From Oscillospiraceae bacterium (GTDB lineage: Bacteria > Bacillota > Clostridia > Oscillospirales > Oscillospiraceae): a stretch of 58,215 nt of DNA. The position numbers and the translations under genes are program-made. The notes beneath the pieces are model-generated. The model worked only from the letters and a program-made list of their open reading frames with translations, did not search any database and was not told the DNA's origin. Location of the stretch: NCBI GenBank assembly GCA_017429835.1, contig JAFROD010000016.1, positions 1-58,215 on the forward strand, written 5' to 3'. Shown here in pieces: positions 37,634 to 46,586 of the stretch. Within the stretch, counting starts at the first letter, position 1. The number at the start of each line of letters is the position of its first letter.

Positions 37634-38158
37634 CTAATCGCTGACAGCGCAATGATGATAGGATTCGTCCGAGAAAGATACGACCGTTGCACGTTCCTCG
37701 CTGCGGAACTTGCCTACCTCATTCAAGACTTGCGCGGTACTCGTGAATGTGATCGTTTCCGATGCGCTGTCGATTGCGATATCCAGATCATATTTGGAAA
37801 CATTGTACCAGTTATACTGATAGAACATGGCTTCCAACGGGGCGTCCAGTCCGTCCACGCGGATCGTCAACCAATACGGCCCGTACTCGCCGGCGTGAAT
37901 GGACAACGCAGTACCGTCCTCACCATCTTGAAAGCGGAAGTCGACCTTCTGCTCGACGAAAAAAGCGGACACGTCGCTGCTTTTGAGCTCGTACCGTTCA
38001 CCATCCACCGTCACGCGAACAGTTCCTCTGATCCTGTCGCCAAGATAAAAGAATCGGTAATAGACCGGCTTGAAGAAAAAGTAGGTTATTCCGCCAATCA
38101 GCAATGCAGCCGCAAGAAGAATCGCGATGATTCTGATTGTTCTTTTCGCAGCATTCAT
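37634..38158 (-). CDS. Membrane-anchored hypothetical protein
   Basis: A 174-residue protein not recognised. Residues 7-28 (TIRIIAILLAAALLIGGITY) form a membrane anchor, followed by an outside domain predicted from its alternating pattern to be mostly beta (GTVRVTVDGERYELKSSDVS; GEYGPYWLTIRVDGLDAPLE). No Cys lipobox. RBS GGAGGAG lies 6 nt before the ATG, so it is likely expressed. Codon use is more AT-rich than the efflux operon it faces. The Fic remnant lies just upstream. Confidence 0.65.
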   Translation of the reverse strand: MNAAKRTIRIIAILLAAALLIGGITYFFFKPVYYRFFYLGDRIRGTVRVTVDGERYELKSSDVSAFFVEQKVDFRFQDGEDGTALSIHAGEYGPYWLTIRVDGLDAPLEAMFYQYNWYNVSKYDLDIAIDSASETITFTSTAQVLNEVGKFRSEERATVVSFSDESYHHCAVSD

Positions 38159-38187
38159 GTCTGCTCCTCCATTTTCTTGCTTTGAAA

Positions 38188-38412
38188 CTACGAATTGATA
38201 AGCGGCAGCCGAATCTCACGATCAAAAAACTGATACAAACAATCCATCACGCCATGCGCAGCGTGGATTGTCGCTGCCATCAAGGCGTCGGTGTCGCAGT
38301 AGGCAAAGTTAATGGCATATCCTGCATGACAAATCAGCAGAGTGAAAAACAGCCGTTGCGTCCGACCGTTGCCCTCGCGGAACGGATGCAGCATATTGAG
38401 ATCGTGATAAAG
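38188..38412 (-). pseudogene. Fic-domain protein remnant (C-terminal part)
   Basis: The frame contains LNMLHPFREGNGRTQRLFF, the Fic catalytic motif HPFxxGNGR, and about 50 residues after it. An in-frame TAG at 38413-38415 and a hairpin repeat cut off the N-terminal half; a normal Fic domain needs about 120 more residues upstream. Fic proteins transfer AMP to target hydroxyls. The catalytic loop is intact but the helices that form the fold are missing, so this is a decayed gene. No toxin-antitoxin partner is seen. Confidence 0.8.
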
Positions 38413-38420
38413 CTACGCAA

Positions 38421-38443
38421 GCTCCCTCGCAAGCGCAGGGAGC
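38421..38443. repeat. Hairpin at the Fic truncation point
   Basis: GCTCCCT (38421-38427) pairs with AGGGAGC (38437-38443) around a CGCAAGCGC loop. It resembles the stems in the repeats at 8071-8164 and lies exactly between the truncated Fic frame and the end of the WYL gene. Confidence 0.5.
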
Positions 38444-38444
38444 A

Positions 38445-39422
38445 TTACTCCGCGGCGGCAAGCGCGGCGCTGCACAAAGCGCGGTACTCGTCCACGACGC
38501 TCTGCGGGAAGATGACGGCGGCTCTGCCGCCGAAACCCGCGATCCAGCCGAGGAAATTCGGGGAGACCGAGACGTCGACCGTCAGCGTGAAATGCTCCTT
38601 GCCGTCAGGAATCGGCATGATATCGCGCCCGAAACGGTCGACGACCACGCCTGCGAGCGCGTTCTCAAAGCGGAGCTTGATCCGCTTGCGCTCGCCGCGG
38701 AACATGCCGAAGACCTCGCGCGAGTAAGCGGCGGGGTCAAATTTCTTCGTTTCCTCCGTAAAGACGCGCGGTTCTCCCGTGAGGCGGATATCCTCCATCT
38801 TGTCTACGCGGTAGTGGGTCAGACCGTGCTTTTCCGAATGTGCGATCAGATAATAATTCTCGTCGTCCCAGAGCAGAGCGTAGGGGCTCGCCACGTATTC
38901 GCCCTCACGGTACGCCTTTTTCAGATCCGTGCCCCAGTCAAAATAGCGGAACGCGATGCGGCTGTTTTTCCGGATCGCCTCGTGGATGGCGTCCACGTTC
39001 GCGAAGCCGTCCTCCGCGGTCGTTTTCAGCCGCCCGGCAAGCACGATCTCCCTGCGCAGCAGCTCGGACTGGTGTGCGCCGGACAGAGCCGCAATCTTTT
39101 TGATCAGCTCCGCAGAGCGCTTTGCGGACAGAAACCGCGACGACAGCACGGCGTCGACGAGCAGCTTTAATTCCGGCAGCTCGAAATCGCGCTGCGCGAC
39201 GTAGTAGCCGCCGTTGCTGCCGCGCTTATAGAGCACTTCCGTGCCGTATTCGTTGAGAATGCGAATGTCGTCGTAGATGCTTTTCCGCTCGGCGTGGACG
39301 TCCCTCGACGCAAGATAGTCGATGAGCTGCTGCACGGTGGCAGGGTGCGCTTCGTCTGTGTTATGCCGCAGATAATCGCGCAGGTAAAGAAGCTTCAGCT
39401 TCTGATTCTCCGATTTTGCCAT
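38445..39422 (-). CDS. WYL-domain transcriptional regulator
   Basis: The 325-residue protein has an N-terminal winged helix (LKLLYLRDYLRHNTDEAHPA; VHAERKSIYDDIRILNEYG as recognition region, about 10-65) and a WYL domain (about 140-225: SRIAFRYFDWGTDLKKAY; SPYALLWDDENYYLIAHSEK; THYRVDKMEDI). A C-terminal WCX-type extension follows. WYL domains often sense nucleic acid ligands. Start at 39422 has GGAGG 8 nt upstream. It is divergent from the AI-2E family transporter and may control it; that is inference from position. Confidence 0.92.
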   Translation of the reverse strand: MAKSENQKLKLLYLRDYLRHNTDEAHPATVQQLIDYLASRDVHAERKSIYDDIRILNEYGTEVLYKRGSNGGYYVAQRDFELPELKLLVDAVLSSRFLSAKRSAELIKKIAALSGAHQSELLRREIVLAGRLKTTAEDGFANVDAIHEAIRKNSRIAFRYFDWGTDLKKAYREGEYVASPYALLWDDENYYLIAHSEKHGLTHYRVDKMEDIRLTGEPRVFTEETKKFDPAAYSREVFGMFRGERKRIKLRFENALAGVVVDRFGRDIMPIPDGKEHFTLTVDVSVSPNFLGWIAGFGGRAAVIFPQSVVDEYRALCSAALAAAE

Positions 39423-39475
39423 ACGATCGCCTCCAATATTACAATACCATAAACGGGACTGTAATTGCAAGCCCC

Positions 39476-39504
39476 TTGACGATTCGCAAACTTCGTGGTA
39501 TTTT
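39476..39504 (+). promoter_or_regulatory. Promoter of the AI-2E family transporter gene
   Basis: TTGACG (39476-39481), 17-nt spacer, TATTTT (39499-39504). On the opposite strand TTACAG/TAATAT (also 17 nt) could serve the WYL gene. Confidence 0.6.
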
Positions 39505-39535
39505 ATAGGGGAAGTAATAGGAAAGGAGAACCGAT

Positions 39536-40852
39536 GTGAAGCTGCACCGCAATCAAAAGTATTTCAAATGGGGTCTGACCGCGTTTTTTGTCATCGTGGC
39601 GGCGCTGGTCTTCTGGATCGTATTCTCCAACCTCAAGGGCTTCTATGACATGCTCCTTGATCTGACCCATATTCTTGCGCCGATCCTTTACGGCTGTCTG
39701 TTTGCCTACCTGATGAATCCCGTCATGGAATTCACGCGCAGGTTGATGGATAAACTACTGTCAAAGACCAGACTCAGTGAAAAGAAAGCGAAGAAGATCA
39801 GCACCGTCGTCAGCATTTGTGCTGCCGTGCTCGTCCTGATCGGTCTTCTGGTCGCGCTTGTCGCGCTGATCGTGCCGAATCTGGCAAAGAGCCTGGAAGA
39901 GCTGCTGCAGAAGGATCGACTGGAACAGTACGGCAATACCATTACGGCGTGGATCAACAGAACCTTCGAGGGTACGCCGGTCGAAAAATGGTTCCACGAC
40001 AATCTGGACAGCTTGCTCGAAATGCTGAGCGACGCGCTGAAGAGCATTGATATCGCAGCGTTTATCGGCAGCCTGACCAGCTCGGTTTATGGCGTGGTCA
40101 TGGGCGTCTTCGACGTGTTGATCGGCGTGATCGCCGCGGTCTACGTGCTCATTTACAAGAAACAGCTCTGCTCGCAGGCGAAGAAGATCACGGTTGCGAC
40201 CTTCAACGCGAAGCATGCCAACCGCCTCTTCGAGATCGCCCGCCGCACGAACCGGATCTTCAGCGGCTACGTCGTGGGTAAGATCGTGGATGCGCTGTTC
40301 GTCGGCGTGGTAACCTATATTGCCATGCTGATTATGGGCATGCCTTACGCGCCGCTGATTGCGACGCTGATCGGCGTGACGAATATCATTCCGTTCTTCG
40401 GACCGTTCCTCGGCGGCGTCCCCGCGACGCTCCTGCTGCTGATCGACAGCCCGAGCAACGCGCTGATCTTTGTCATTTTTATCGTCGTTCTGCAGATGAT
40501 CGACGGTAATATCATTGAAAACCGCATTCTGGGCGAGCGGCTCGGCATTTCCGATTTTTGGGTGCTGGTGTCGATCCTGCTGTTCGGCGGGATCTTTGGC
40601 TTCAGCGGCATGCTGCTCGGCGTACCGGTCTTTGCCGTGATCTACACGGTCATCAACGACGCGGTCAATAACCGCCTGAAGCGCAAGCGCTACCCGACCG
40701 AAACGGAGATTTATTATACGCTGGAAACGGTGGAACGTCTGCCGGTGGAGCCGCTGCCGAGCTATTCCTACGTCTCGGTCGATCCCGCGTACGACCTGCA
40801 GGTCGAGCCGGACGAAGAATACGACGACTACGACGATTATGACGAACAATAA
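39536..40852 (+). CDS. AI-2E family (PerM/YtvI-like) membrane protein
   Basis: The 438-residue protein has about eight membrane helices. Typical segments are LFAYLMNPVMEFTRRLMDKL near residue 60, RTNRIFSGYVVGKIVDALFV near 237 and LLLIDSPSNALIFVIFIVVL near 300, with NIIENRILGERLGISDFWVL near 323. The family includes exporters and Na+/H+ antiporters; substrate cannot be deduced. The acidic tail EPDEEYDDYDDYDEQ is unusual. Start is GTG 39536 with AAAGGAG upstream. Confidence 0.92.
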   Translation: MKLHRNQKYFKWGLTAFFVIVAALVFWIVFSNLKGFYDMLLDLTHILAPILYGCLFAYLMNPVMEFTRRLMDKLLSKTRLSEKKAKKISTVVSICAAVLVLIGLLVALVALIVPNLAKSLEELLQKDRLEQYGNTITAWINRTFEGTPVEKWFHDNLDSLLEMLSDALKSIDIAAFIGSLTSSVYGVVMGVFDVLIGVIAAVYVLIYKKQLCSQAKKITVATFNAKHANRLFEIARRTNRIFSGYVVGKIVDALFVGVVTYIAMLIMGMPYAPLIATLIGVTNIIPFFGPFLGGVPATLLLLIDSPSNALIFVIFIVVLQMIDGNIIENRILGERLGISDFWVLVSILLFGGIFGFSGMLLGVPVFAVIYTVINDAVNNRLKRKRYPTETEIYYTLETVERLPVEPLPSYSYVSVDPAYDLQVEPDEEYDDYDDYDEQ

Positions 40853-40869
40853 ACGATAACGACTGGATC

Positions 40870-40893
40870 GGGGGCTGAAAAACAGCCCCCTTT
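40870..40893 (+). terminator. Intrinsic terminator
   Basis: GGGGGCTG (40870-40877), AAAAA loop, CAGCCCCC (40883-40890), TTT. Confidence 0.8.
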
Positions 40894-40923
40894 CCCATAA
40901 AATGAACGTAAGGAGGTGAGACC

Positions 40924-42663
40924 GTGTTTTTGCAGACAATCAACGCATTTTTTCATGCGGAGGGCAGAGAGATCGCGCAGGTGTTCTGCACCGTGTGGAG
41001 CTTTCTCGCGCCGGCGCTCGGCGTTTTGATCCTGTGGTGGTGCGTGAAGCCGCTGCTGCGCTTCCGCAGAGAGCCGGAAACGTGGGCGTGGCTCGTTATG
41101 CCGGACGGTCAGCAGCTTCCCGTGACCCATTGGGAGAATATCATCGGCCGCTCCAAGGGTTGCGATATCATCGTCAATCTCTCCACGGTCTCCCGCAACC
41201 ATGCCGTTCTGACGCGTTATGACGACGGAAGCTGGTCGCTGACGGACATCGGCTCGCGCGGCGCGGTTTCGGTCAACGGCAAGCAGGTCGAGGTTTGCGC
41301 CCTGCGTTACGGCGACGTGATTTCGCTGGGCGGCGTGGAGATGGTGCTCGCGCCGACGACGGCGGAGGAGGTCGAGGAGCAGAAATACTACCGCACCAAA
41401 CCTGCCGCTATGGCAAGCCCCGGGCTGACGCTGTTCCTGCTGACGCTCTTCCAACTCCTGACCGCGCTCCAGTTCTGGATGAGCAGCAAGCCCGAGGAGG
41501 TCGTCAACTCCGTCGCCGGCGTGCTGGCGGTCTGCGCACTGAGTTGGCTTCTGTTTCTGATCCTGAAGATCATGCGGCGCAGCAGCTTTGAGGTGGAAAC
41601 GCTCGCATTCTTCCTCTCCACGCTCGGACTTGCGGTCATCGCGTCTTCCGACGCCGGCTCCATTCCCAAGCAGCTCGTCTGCATTGCGGGCGGTATCTTT
41701 ATCTATCTGCTCCTCGGCTGGTCGCTGCGCGATCTTTCGCGGGCAAAACGCTTCCGTTACGTCGCGGCGGTCGCCGGACTTGCGCTGCTTGCGGCAAACC
41801 TCGTGCTCGGACGCGAGATCAACGGCGCGAAGAACTGGATTGCCGTCGGCTCCATGTCCTTCCAGCCCTCCGAGCTCGTCAAGCTCTGCTTTATCTACGT
41901 CGGCGCCTCGACGATGGATCGTATCGTAACGAAGCGCAATCTGTTCTCTTTCATTCTCTATTCCGGCGCGATCTGCGGCTGCCTTGCGCTGATGAACGAC
42001 TTTGGCACCGCGCTGATCTTCTTCGTCGCGCTCGTCGTGATCTGTCTGATGCGCGGCGGCAGCTTCTCCGCAGTTTCTCTGCTTGCGACCCTCGCGGTCT
42101 GCGCCGCGCTGCTCCTGCTCGTGATCGACATTCCGCCGCACGTTATGCGCAGATTCTCGACCTGGGGACACGCCTGGGACGATCCGCTCGGCGGCGGCTA
42201 CGATCAGGTCAAGGCCATGACGTGCATCGCCTCCGGCGGCCTGTTCGGGCTCGGCGCGGGCAACGGCATGTTTACCTACTACGTGATGGCGGCAGATACC
42301 GACTACGTGTTCGCCTTCGTCTGCGAGGAATGGGGGCTGATCGTGGGACTCCTGCCGATCCTGGCGATCATCGTCCTCGGCGTCTTCGTCGCGCGTTCCG
42401 CCAGCGTCGGCAGAAGCAGCTTCTACACCATCGGCGCGTGCGCTGCCGTAGCGATCATGATGACGCAGACGATCCTCAACGTGTTCGGCACGATGGACTT
42501 GCTTCCGATGACCGGCGTGACTTTCCCGTTCCTATCTAACGGCGGCTCGAGTATGCTTTCGTCCTGGGGACTGCTTGCCTTCATCAAGGCGGCGGACACC
42601 AGGCAGGACGCGAGCTTCGCGGTGCGGACTGCGCGCAGCGAGGAGGTGGAGCCTTATGAGTAA
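40924..42663 (+). CDS. FHA-SEDS fusion (FtsW/RodA/SpoVE family with N-terminal FHA domain)
   Basis: A 579-residue membrane protein. One helix (about 20-40) is followed by an FHA domain (about 65-140: NIIGRSKGCDIIVNLSTVSR, then NHAVL and VNGKQ), which binds phospho-threonine. The SEDS glycosyltransferase follows (about 160-560): GREINGAKNWIAVGSMSFQP with ELVKL, the DFGTALIFF Asp-containing loop, GLGAGNGMF and TGVTFPFLSNGGSSM. SEDS proteins polymerise lipid II. GTG start with AAGGAGG upstream. The PBP gene overlaps its end by 8 nt, giving the usual SEDS-PBP pair. Confidence 0.93.
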   Translation: MFLQTINAFFHAEGREIAQVFCTVWSFLAPALGVLILWWCVKPLLRFRREPETWAWLVMPDGQQLPVTHWENIIGRSKGCDIIVNLSTVSRNHAVLTRYDDGSWSLTDIGSRGAVSVNGKQVEVCALRYGDVISLGGVEMVLAPTTAEEVEEQKYYRTKPAAMASPGLTLFLLTLFQLLTALQFWMSSKPEEVVNSVAGVLAVCALSWLLFLILKIMRRSSFEVETLAFFLSTLGLAVIASSDAGSIPKQLVCIAGGIFIYLLLGWSLRDLSRAKRFRYVAAVAGLALLAANLVLGREINGAKNWIAVGSMSFQPSELVKLCFIYVGASTMDRIVTKRNLFSFILYSGAICGCLALMNDFGTALIFFVALVVICLMRGGSFSAVSLLATLAVCAALLLLVIDIPPHVMRRFSTWGHAWDDPLGGGYDQVKAMTCIASGGLFGLGAGNGMFTYYVMAADTDYVFAFVCEEWGLIVGLLPILAIIVLGVFVARSASVGRSSFYTIGACAAVAIMMTQTILNVFGTMDLLPMTGVTFPFLSNGGSSMLSSWGLLAFIKAADTRQDASFAVRTARSEEVEPYE

Positions 42664-43993
42664 GCTTGCAAGACGCGCATGGTTTGCCTATTTCCTCGCC
42701 GCGGCGATGCTGGTCGGCGTGATCGTCATCGTCGTCCGCTATGCCGTCGGCGCGCCGGACTGGGTGCCGTTCCAGAGCGACGGCATGATCCTTGACCGCA
42801 GCGGGACGGTGCTGCTGGATAAAACCGACGGCAGATCTGAGCTGGCGGACAGCCCCGCTGTCCGCGCGGCGATGATCCACATCCTCGGCGATACGCAGGG
42901 CTATATTTCACCGTATCTGCTCAACGAGTACGGCGACGAAATGAGCGGCTACGACCGCATTACCGGCACCCGCCACGCGGACGGCAGCTACGGAAAAATG
43001 CAGTTGACCGTCAGCGCCTACGCGCAGGAGGCGGCGGTCAACGCCTTCGCCGGACAAAAGGGAACGATCGGCGTTTACAACTACAAAACAGGCGAGATCC
43101 TGTGCATGGTTTCCTCGCCGAACTACGACCCGCGCAATATGCCGGACGTGGAGGCCGATCCGGACACCTATGAAGGCGTCTTCGTCAACCGTTTCCTGCA
43201 CTCGGCGTACGCGCCCGGCTCGACGTTCAAGCTTGTGACGGCAGCAGCCGCGCTGGAGGAGATCGACGGCATCGAGGATCGCGTTTTCCACTGCGAGGGA
43301 AGCGCCGTGATCGGCGAAGAGGTCGTAATCTGCAACGCGGTGCACGGCGACATCGGCTTCAACGACGCGCTCTGCAAGTCGTGCAACGTCGCCTTTGCCC
43401 AGATCGCGCAGGAGCTCGGCGCGAAAAAGCTTTCCGAATATGCCGACCGCTTCGGTATCGCCGAGAGCCTCAGCTTCGACGGCTTCCGGACGCAGAAGGG
43501 CAATTTTGACCTGTCCGGCGCGACGGTCTTTGAGGCGGCGTGGGCGGGCGTCGGGCAATACACCGATCAGATCAATCCCTGCCAGTATATGACTTTCATG
43601 GGTGCGATCGCCAACGGCGGCGAAGCTGCGCTTCCGTATCTGGTCGAAAGCGTGCGTTTCGGGGGAGAGGAGCAGTATCACGTCGAACGGCAGACGGGCG
43701 GCAGGATCCTGGATCGGCAAACCGCCGACGAGCTGGCGGAAATGATGCACTACAACGTCGTCAACAACTACGGCGAGTGGTACTTCAGCGGGCTTTACGC
43801 CGGAGCGAAATCCGGCACGGCGGAACGCGGCGAGGGACAAACGCCCAATGCACTGCTGGCGGGCTTCGTGCAGAGCGAGGACTATCCGCTGGCGTTCGTC
43901 GTCATCGTCGAGGGCGGCGGCGCCGGAAGCGCCGCCTGCACGCCGATCATACGGCAGGTGCTGGACGCCTGCATCGTTGCGATGAATTCATAA
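42656..43993 (+). CDS. Class B penicillin-binding protein (transpeptidase)
   Basis: Cross-links peptidoglycan as partner of the SEDS polymerase. The 445-residue product has an N-terminal membrane anchor (about 8-30), a short pedestal region (MILDRSGTVLLDKTDG near 42) and the transpeptidase domain: APGSTFKLVTAAAALEE near 185 (nucleophile Ser in STFK), KSCNVAFAQIA near 241 (SxN) and AKSGTAERGEG near 383 (KTG-type). It is shorter than PBP2/FtsI because the dimerisation module is small, similar to actinobacterial PbpA. Coupled to the FHA-SEDS gene. Confidence 0.93.
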   Translation: MSKLARRAWFAYFLAAAMLVGVIVIVVRYAVGAPDWVPFQSDGMILDRSGTVLLDKTDGRSELADSPAVRAAMIHILGDTQGYISPYLLNEYGDEMSGYDRITGTRHADGSYGKMQLTVSAYAQEAAVNAFAGQKGTIGVYNYKTGEILCMVSSPNYDPRNMPDVEADPDTYEGVFVNRFLHSAYAPGSTFKLVTAAAALEEIDGIEDRVFHCEGSAVIGEEVVICNAVHGDIGFNDALCKSCNVAFAQIAQELGAKKLSEYADRFGIAESLSFDGFRTQKGNFDLSGATVFEAAWAGVGQYTDQINPCQYMTFMGAIANGGEAALPYLVESVRFGGEEQYHVERQTGGRILDRQTADELAEMMHYNVVNNYGEWYFSGLYAGAKSGTAERGEGQTPNALLAGFVQSEDYPLAFVVIVEGGGAGSAACTPIIRQVLDACIVAMNS

Positions 43994-44020
43994 GATTTGC
44001 AAAAATCGGCAAGAAAATGC

Positions 44021-44049
44021 TTGACAAGTGAAGAATAATTATGTATGAT
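44021..44049 (+). promoter_or_regulatory. Promoter of tRNA-Ser(GGA)
   Basis: TTGACA (44021-44026), 17-nt spacer, TATGAT (44044-44049), 39 nt before the tRNA. Confidence 0.85.
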
Positions 44050-44088
44050 ATTCAAGCTGATTTTGCGGCAGGCAAGGTCGGCTGAATT

Positions 44089-44220
<132 letters not shown>

Positions 44221-44227
44221 AACGGGC

Positions 44228-44269
44228 GAGGATTCGAAGAACGAAATCCGACAGTCCGGCGGACTGTCG
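44228..44269 (+). repeat. tRNA-Ser-associated element, copy 1
   Basis: GGATTCGAA (44230-44238) is an antisense copy of the T-loop of the tRNA upstream. It is followed by hairpin CGACAGTCC-GGC-GGACTGTCG (44249-44269). The copy after tRNA-Ser(CGA) has the same parts with AA/TT instead of CG/CG at the stem base. Confidence 0.65.
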
Positions 44270-44302
44270 GGGCAACCAGTTCAAAAAGAGGGGTAGTCCT
44301 TT

Positions 44303-44698
44303 ATGTCGTTCGGGTGTTATGTTGCGATTCCGCTGATCGCTGTTTCGATTTGGCACGTGATCAAAGCAGCTCGGCAAAAAGAATGGCTTTGCTTGCTTTG
44401 GGTATTGTTCCTGCTGCCGTGCATTGCATGGTTTCTGGCATGTGCAGTCTACGGAGGCAGTCCCGCCGTCAATGCTGCGAGCCGGTATTCAGGCTATGAG
44501 CCGGGGCATTTCTACCTCTATGATGGACACGGTACGTATACGGAGGTTTCTGCCGTTGTCTTTCAGCGCATAAGAACAATGGAAACCGTCGCCCGCATTT
44601 CGCTTGTTATCAGTGCGGTTTGCGGCTTGCTGGGTACAATTCTGCAAGAAATGCGAACGGGGCATCCCGACAAATCCGATTCGAGGAAAGACGTATGA
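44303..44698 (+). CDS. Membrane hypothetical protein
   Basis: A 131-residue protein not recognised. Hydrophobic stretches at about 3-20 (FGCYVAIPLIAVSIWHVI), 28-50 (LCLLWVLFLLPCIAWFLACAV) and 97-113 (ISLVISAVCGLLGTIL) predict three membrane helices with a short outside segment. The stop overlaps the start of the hydrolase gene (ATGA), suggesting co-translation. RBS is moderate (GAGGGG). Confidence 0.6.
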   Translation: MSFGCYVAIPLIAVSIWHVIKAARQKEWLCLLWVLFLLPCIAWFLACAVYGGSPAVNAASRYSGYEPGHFYLYDGHGTYTEVSAVVFQRIRTMETVARISLVISAVCGLLGTILQEMRTGHPDKSDSRKDV

Positions 44699-45819
44699 AC
44701 TACAGACCAAGCCCGACCGGCGAATACGCCGTCGGCACGTTTACGTATACGGTTTACAACGACAGGGACGAGATCAGAGCGCCCGGTACGAAGCGAAGCG
44801 TTCCCGTCAGAGTTTACTATCCGGTAAGCAAAGAAGCCGTCAAGGGCATGGAAAAGGCGCGTTATATGTCGCGGAACGTCGCGCTGGGTCTGCGCAAGGC
44901 AATCCACGCGCCGATCAACTACGACAAGCGGGAGGCGGCAGGGGACAACGTATCGGAATGCTATCCCGACGCGCCGCGGTTTGCGGGGGAAAAGTATCCC
45001 CTCGTCGTGTTCCATCACGGGCTGTTTTCCTATCGGGAGAGCAATTCCTTCCTGTGCCTTGAGCTTGTCTCACGGGGCTATGTCGTGCTCGCGGTCGGGC
45101 ACCCTTACGACGCCTGCTGCGCGGAGCTGGACGACGGCACGTGCGTCTTCTTCGACAGGGAGCTGTCGAAGAAGCAGTACGATCCGTTTCTCGGCGGAAT
45201 GCTGAAGGCGATAAAGCTCACGCATACAAAGGGAACGAACAGAGAGCTTGCGCAGTGGTTCGACGCGCTGCAAAAGCAGTATTGCAGGCTGATCATCAGC
45301 CGCGTCGCCGAGTGGGAGAAGGACACGCTGGCTGCCGTCCGGTACGCGAAGGAAAATTACTGCGATCGGATCGACTTTTCGTGCGGAATCGGCGTAACGG
45401 GGCATTCGCTGGGCGGCGCGACCGCCTACGCACTGTGCCTTGATGAGCCGGACTTCGTCTGCGGGGTCAATCTCGACGGCGCTCCGTTCGGCGACACGAC
45501 GGGCAAAGTGCTGGAGAAGCCGTTTCTGCAGATTAGCTGCAAGGCGAACGTAAAAGCGGAGACGAGGGCGTTGATCGACCACACGAAGCCGGTCTGGGGA
45601 GCCGTGTTCGACAAAATGCGGCATTTGGGCTTTACCGACATGAAACACATGATGGGATTGAAACTTCTGACGGGAAAGCTCGACGCCGACGTGATGCACG
45701 AGAACGTCTGCAAGCTGCATTTGGAATTGTTTGATACGTATTTGAAGAGATCGAAAGACTGTCCGACGCTTACAGACAGCGCGGCGGTCACGGTCACGGA
45801 ATACGCGCCGGACGTGTGA
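44695..45819 (+). CDS. Alpha/beta hydrolase, PAF-acetylhydrolase-like
   Basis: A 374-residue cytosolic hydrolase. The oxyanion region is YPLVVFHHGLFSYRESNSFL near residue 102, the nucleophile elbow GVTGHSLGGATAYALCLDEP near 233 (Ser in GHSLGG), then the Asp strand CGVNLDGAPFG near 260. A His near the C terminus (MHENVCKLHLELFDTYL) may complete the triad. Layout and size fit the platelet-activating-factor acetylhydrolase/dienelactone hydrolase group; substrate unknown. RBS GAGGAAAG. Probably cotranscribed with the membrane protein before it and the GNAT after it. Confidence 0.85.
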   Translation: MNYRPSPTGEYAVGTFTYTVYNDRDEIRAPGTKRSVPVRVYYPVSKEAVKGMEKARYMSRNVALGLRKAIHAPINYDKREAAGDNVSECYPDAPRFAGEKYPLVVFHHGLFSYRESNSFLCLELVSRGYVVLAVGHPYDACCAELDDGTCVFFDRELSKKQYDPFLGGMLKAIKLTHTKGTNRELAQWFDALQKQYCRLIISRVAEWEKDTLAAVRYAKENYCDRIDFSCGIGVTGHSLGGATAYALCLDEPDFVCGVNLDGAPFGDTTGKVLEKPFLQISCKANVKAETRALIDHTKPVWGAVFDKMRHLGFTDMKHMMGLKLLTGKLDADVMHENVCKLHLELFDTYLKRSKDCPTLTDSAAVTVTEYAPDV

Positions 45820-45844
45820 TCCAATAATAAACCGGAGGAAAACG

Positions 45845-46471
45845 ATGAACAACGACGATATCATCCGCCCGGAAACGCCGGCGGATTATGCTGAAACGGA
45901 ATACCTTGTCCGGGAGTCTTTCTGGAACGTCTACCGCCCGGGCTGCATGGAGCATTACGTCCTGCACTGCCTGCGCGACGATCCGGCGTTCGTCAGGGAT
46001 CTGGACTTCGTGATGGAACAGAACGGCAGGATCATCGGGCAGAACATCTTTATGCGCGCCGAAATCAAGGCGGACGACGGCAGAACGATCCCGATTTTGA
46101 CGATGGGCCCGATCTGCATTGCGCCGGCGCTGAAGCGGCAAGGCTACGGCAAAAAACTGCTTGATTTCTCTCTTGAAAAGGCGGCGGCGCTTGGTTACGG
46201 CGCGGTGTGCTTCGAGGGAAATATCGGCTTTTACGGCAAGAGCGGCTTTGACTATGCTTCAAAGTTCGGCATTCGTTATCACGGACTGCCGGAGGGCGCG
46301 GACGCGTCGTTCTTCCTGTGCAAGGAGCTGATCCCGGGGTATTTGGACGGCGTGACCGGCGAATACGCCACGCCGCAAGGTTATTTCGTGGACGAAACTG
46401 CTGCGGAAGAGTTCGACCGCTGCTTCCCGCCGAAGGAGAAATTGAAGCTTCCGGGACAGATATTCGGATAA
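45845..46471 (+). CDS. GNAT family N-acetyltransferase
   Basis: The 208-residue protein contains a GNAT core: N-terminal IIRPETPADYAETEYLVRES, then PILTMGPICIAPALKRQGYG and KKLLDFSLEKAAALGYGAVC (acetyl-CoA binding, about 80-118), and YGKSGFDYASKFGIRYH near 127. The last 80 residues are an extension seen in YhbS-type acetyltransferases. Acceptor unknown. RBS GGAGG. Confidence 0.88.
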   Translation: MNNDDIIRPETPADYAETEYLVRESFWNVYRPGCMEHYVLHCLRDDPAFVRDLDFVMEQNGRIIGQNIFMRAEIKADDGRTIPILTMGPICIAPALKRQGYGKKLLDFSLEKAAALGYGAVCFEGNIGFYGKSGFDYASKFGIRYHGLPEGADASFFLCKELIPGYLDGVTGEYATPQGYFVDETAAEEFDRCFPPKEKLKLPGQIFG

Positions 46472-46481
46472 TCGAGTTTTA

Positions 46482-46511
46482 AGGCTCCGGCGCAAGATCA
46501 CGCCGGAGCCT
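46482..46511. terminator. Hairpin after the GNAT gene
   Basis: AGGCTCCGGCG (46482-46492) pairs with CGCCGGAGCCT (46501-46511). It is followed by AAAAAA on the plus strand and preceded by TTTT, so it is a stable hairpin without a proper plus-strand U-tract. Confidence 0.55.
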
Positions 46512-46532
46512 AAAAAATGCCCGACTTTACAC

Positions 46533-46561
46533 TTGATTTTCCGCAAAAAGGCTGTTATAAT
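46533..46561 (+). promoter_or_regulatory. Promoter of the tRNA-Ser(CGA) region
   Basis: TTGATT (46533-46538), 17-nt spacer, TATAAT (46556-46561). It lies 25 nt before the broken tRNA copy; transcription would run through it into the intact tRNA. Confidence 0.75.
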
Positions 46562-46586
46562 GACATGGCATTTGAAAACAGCATAC

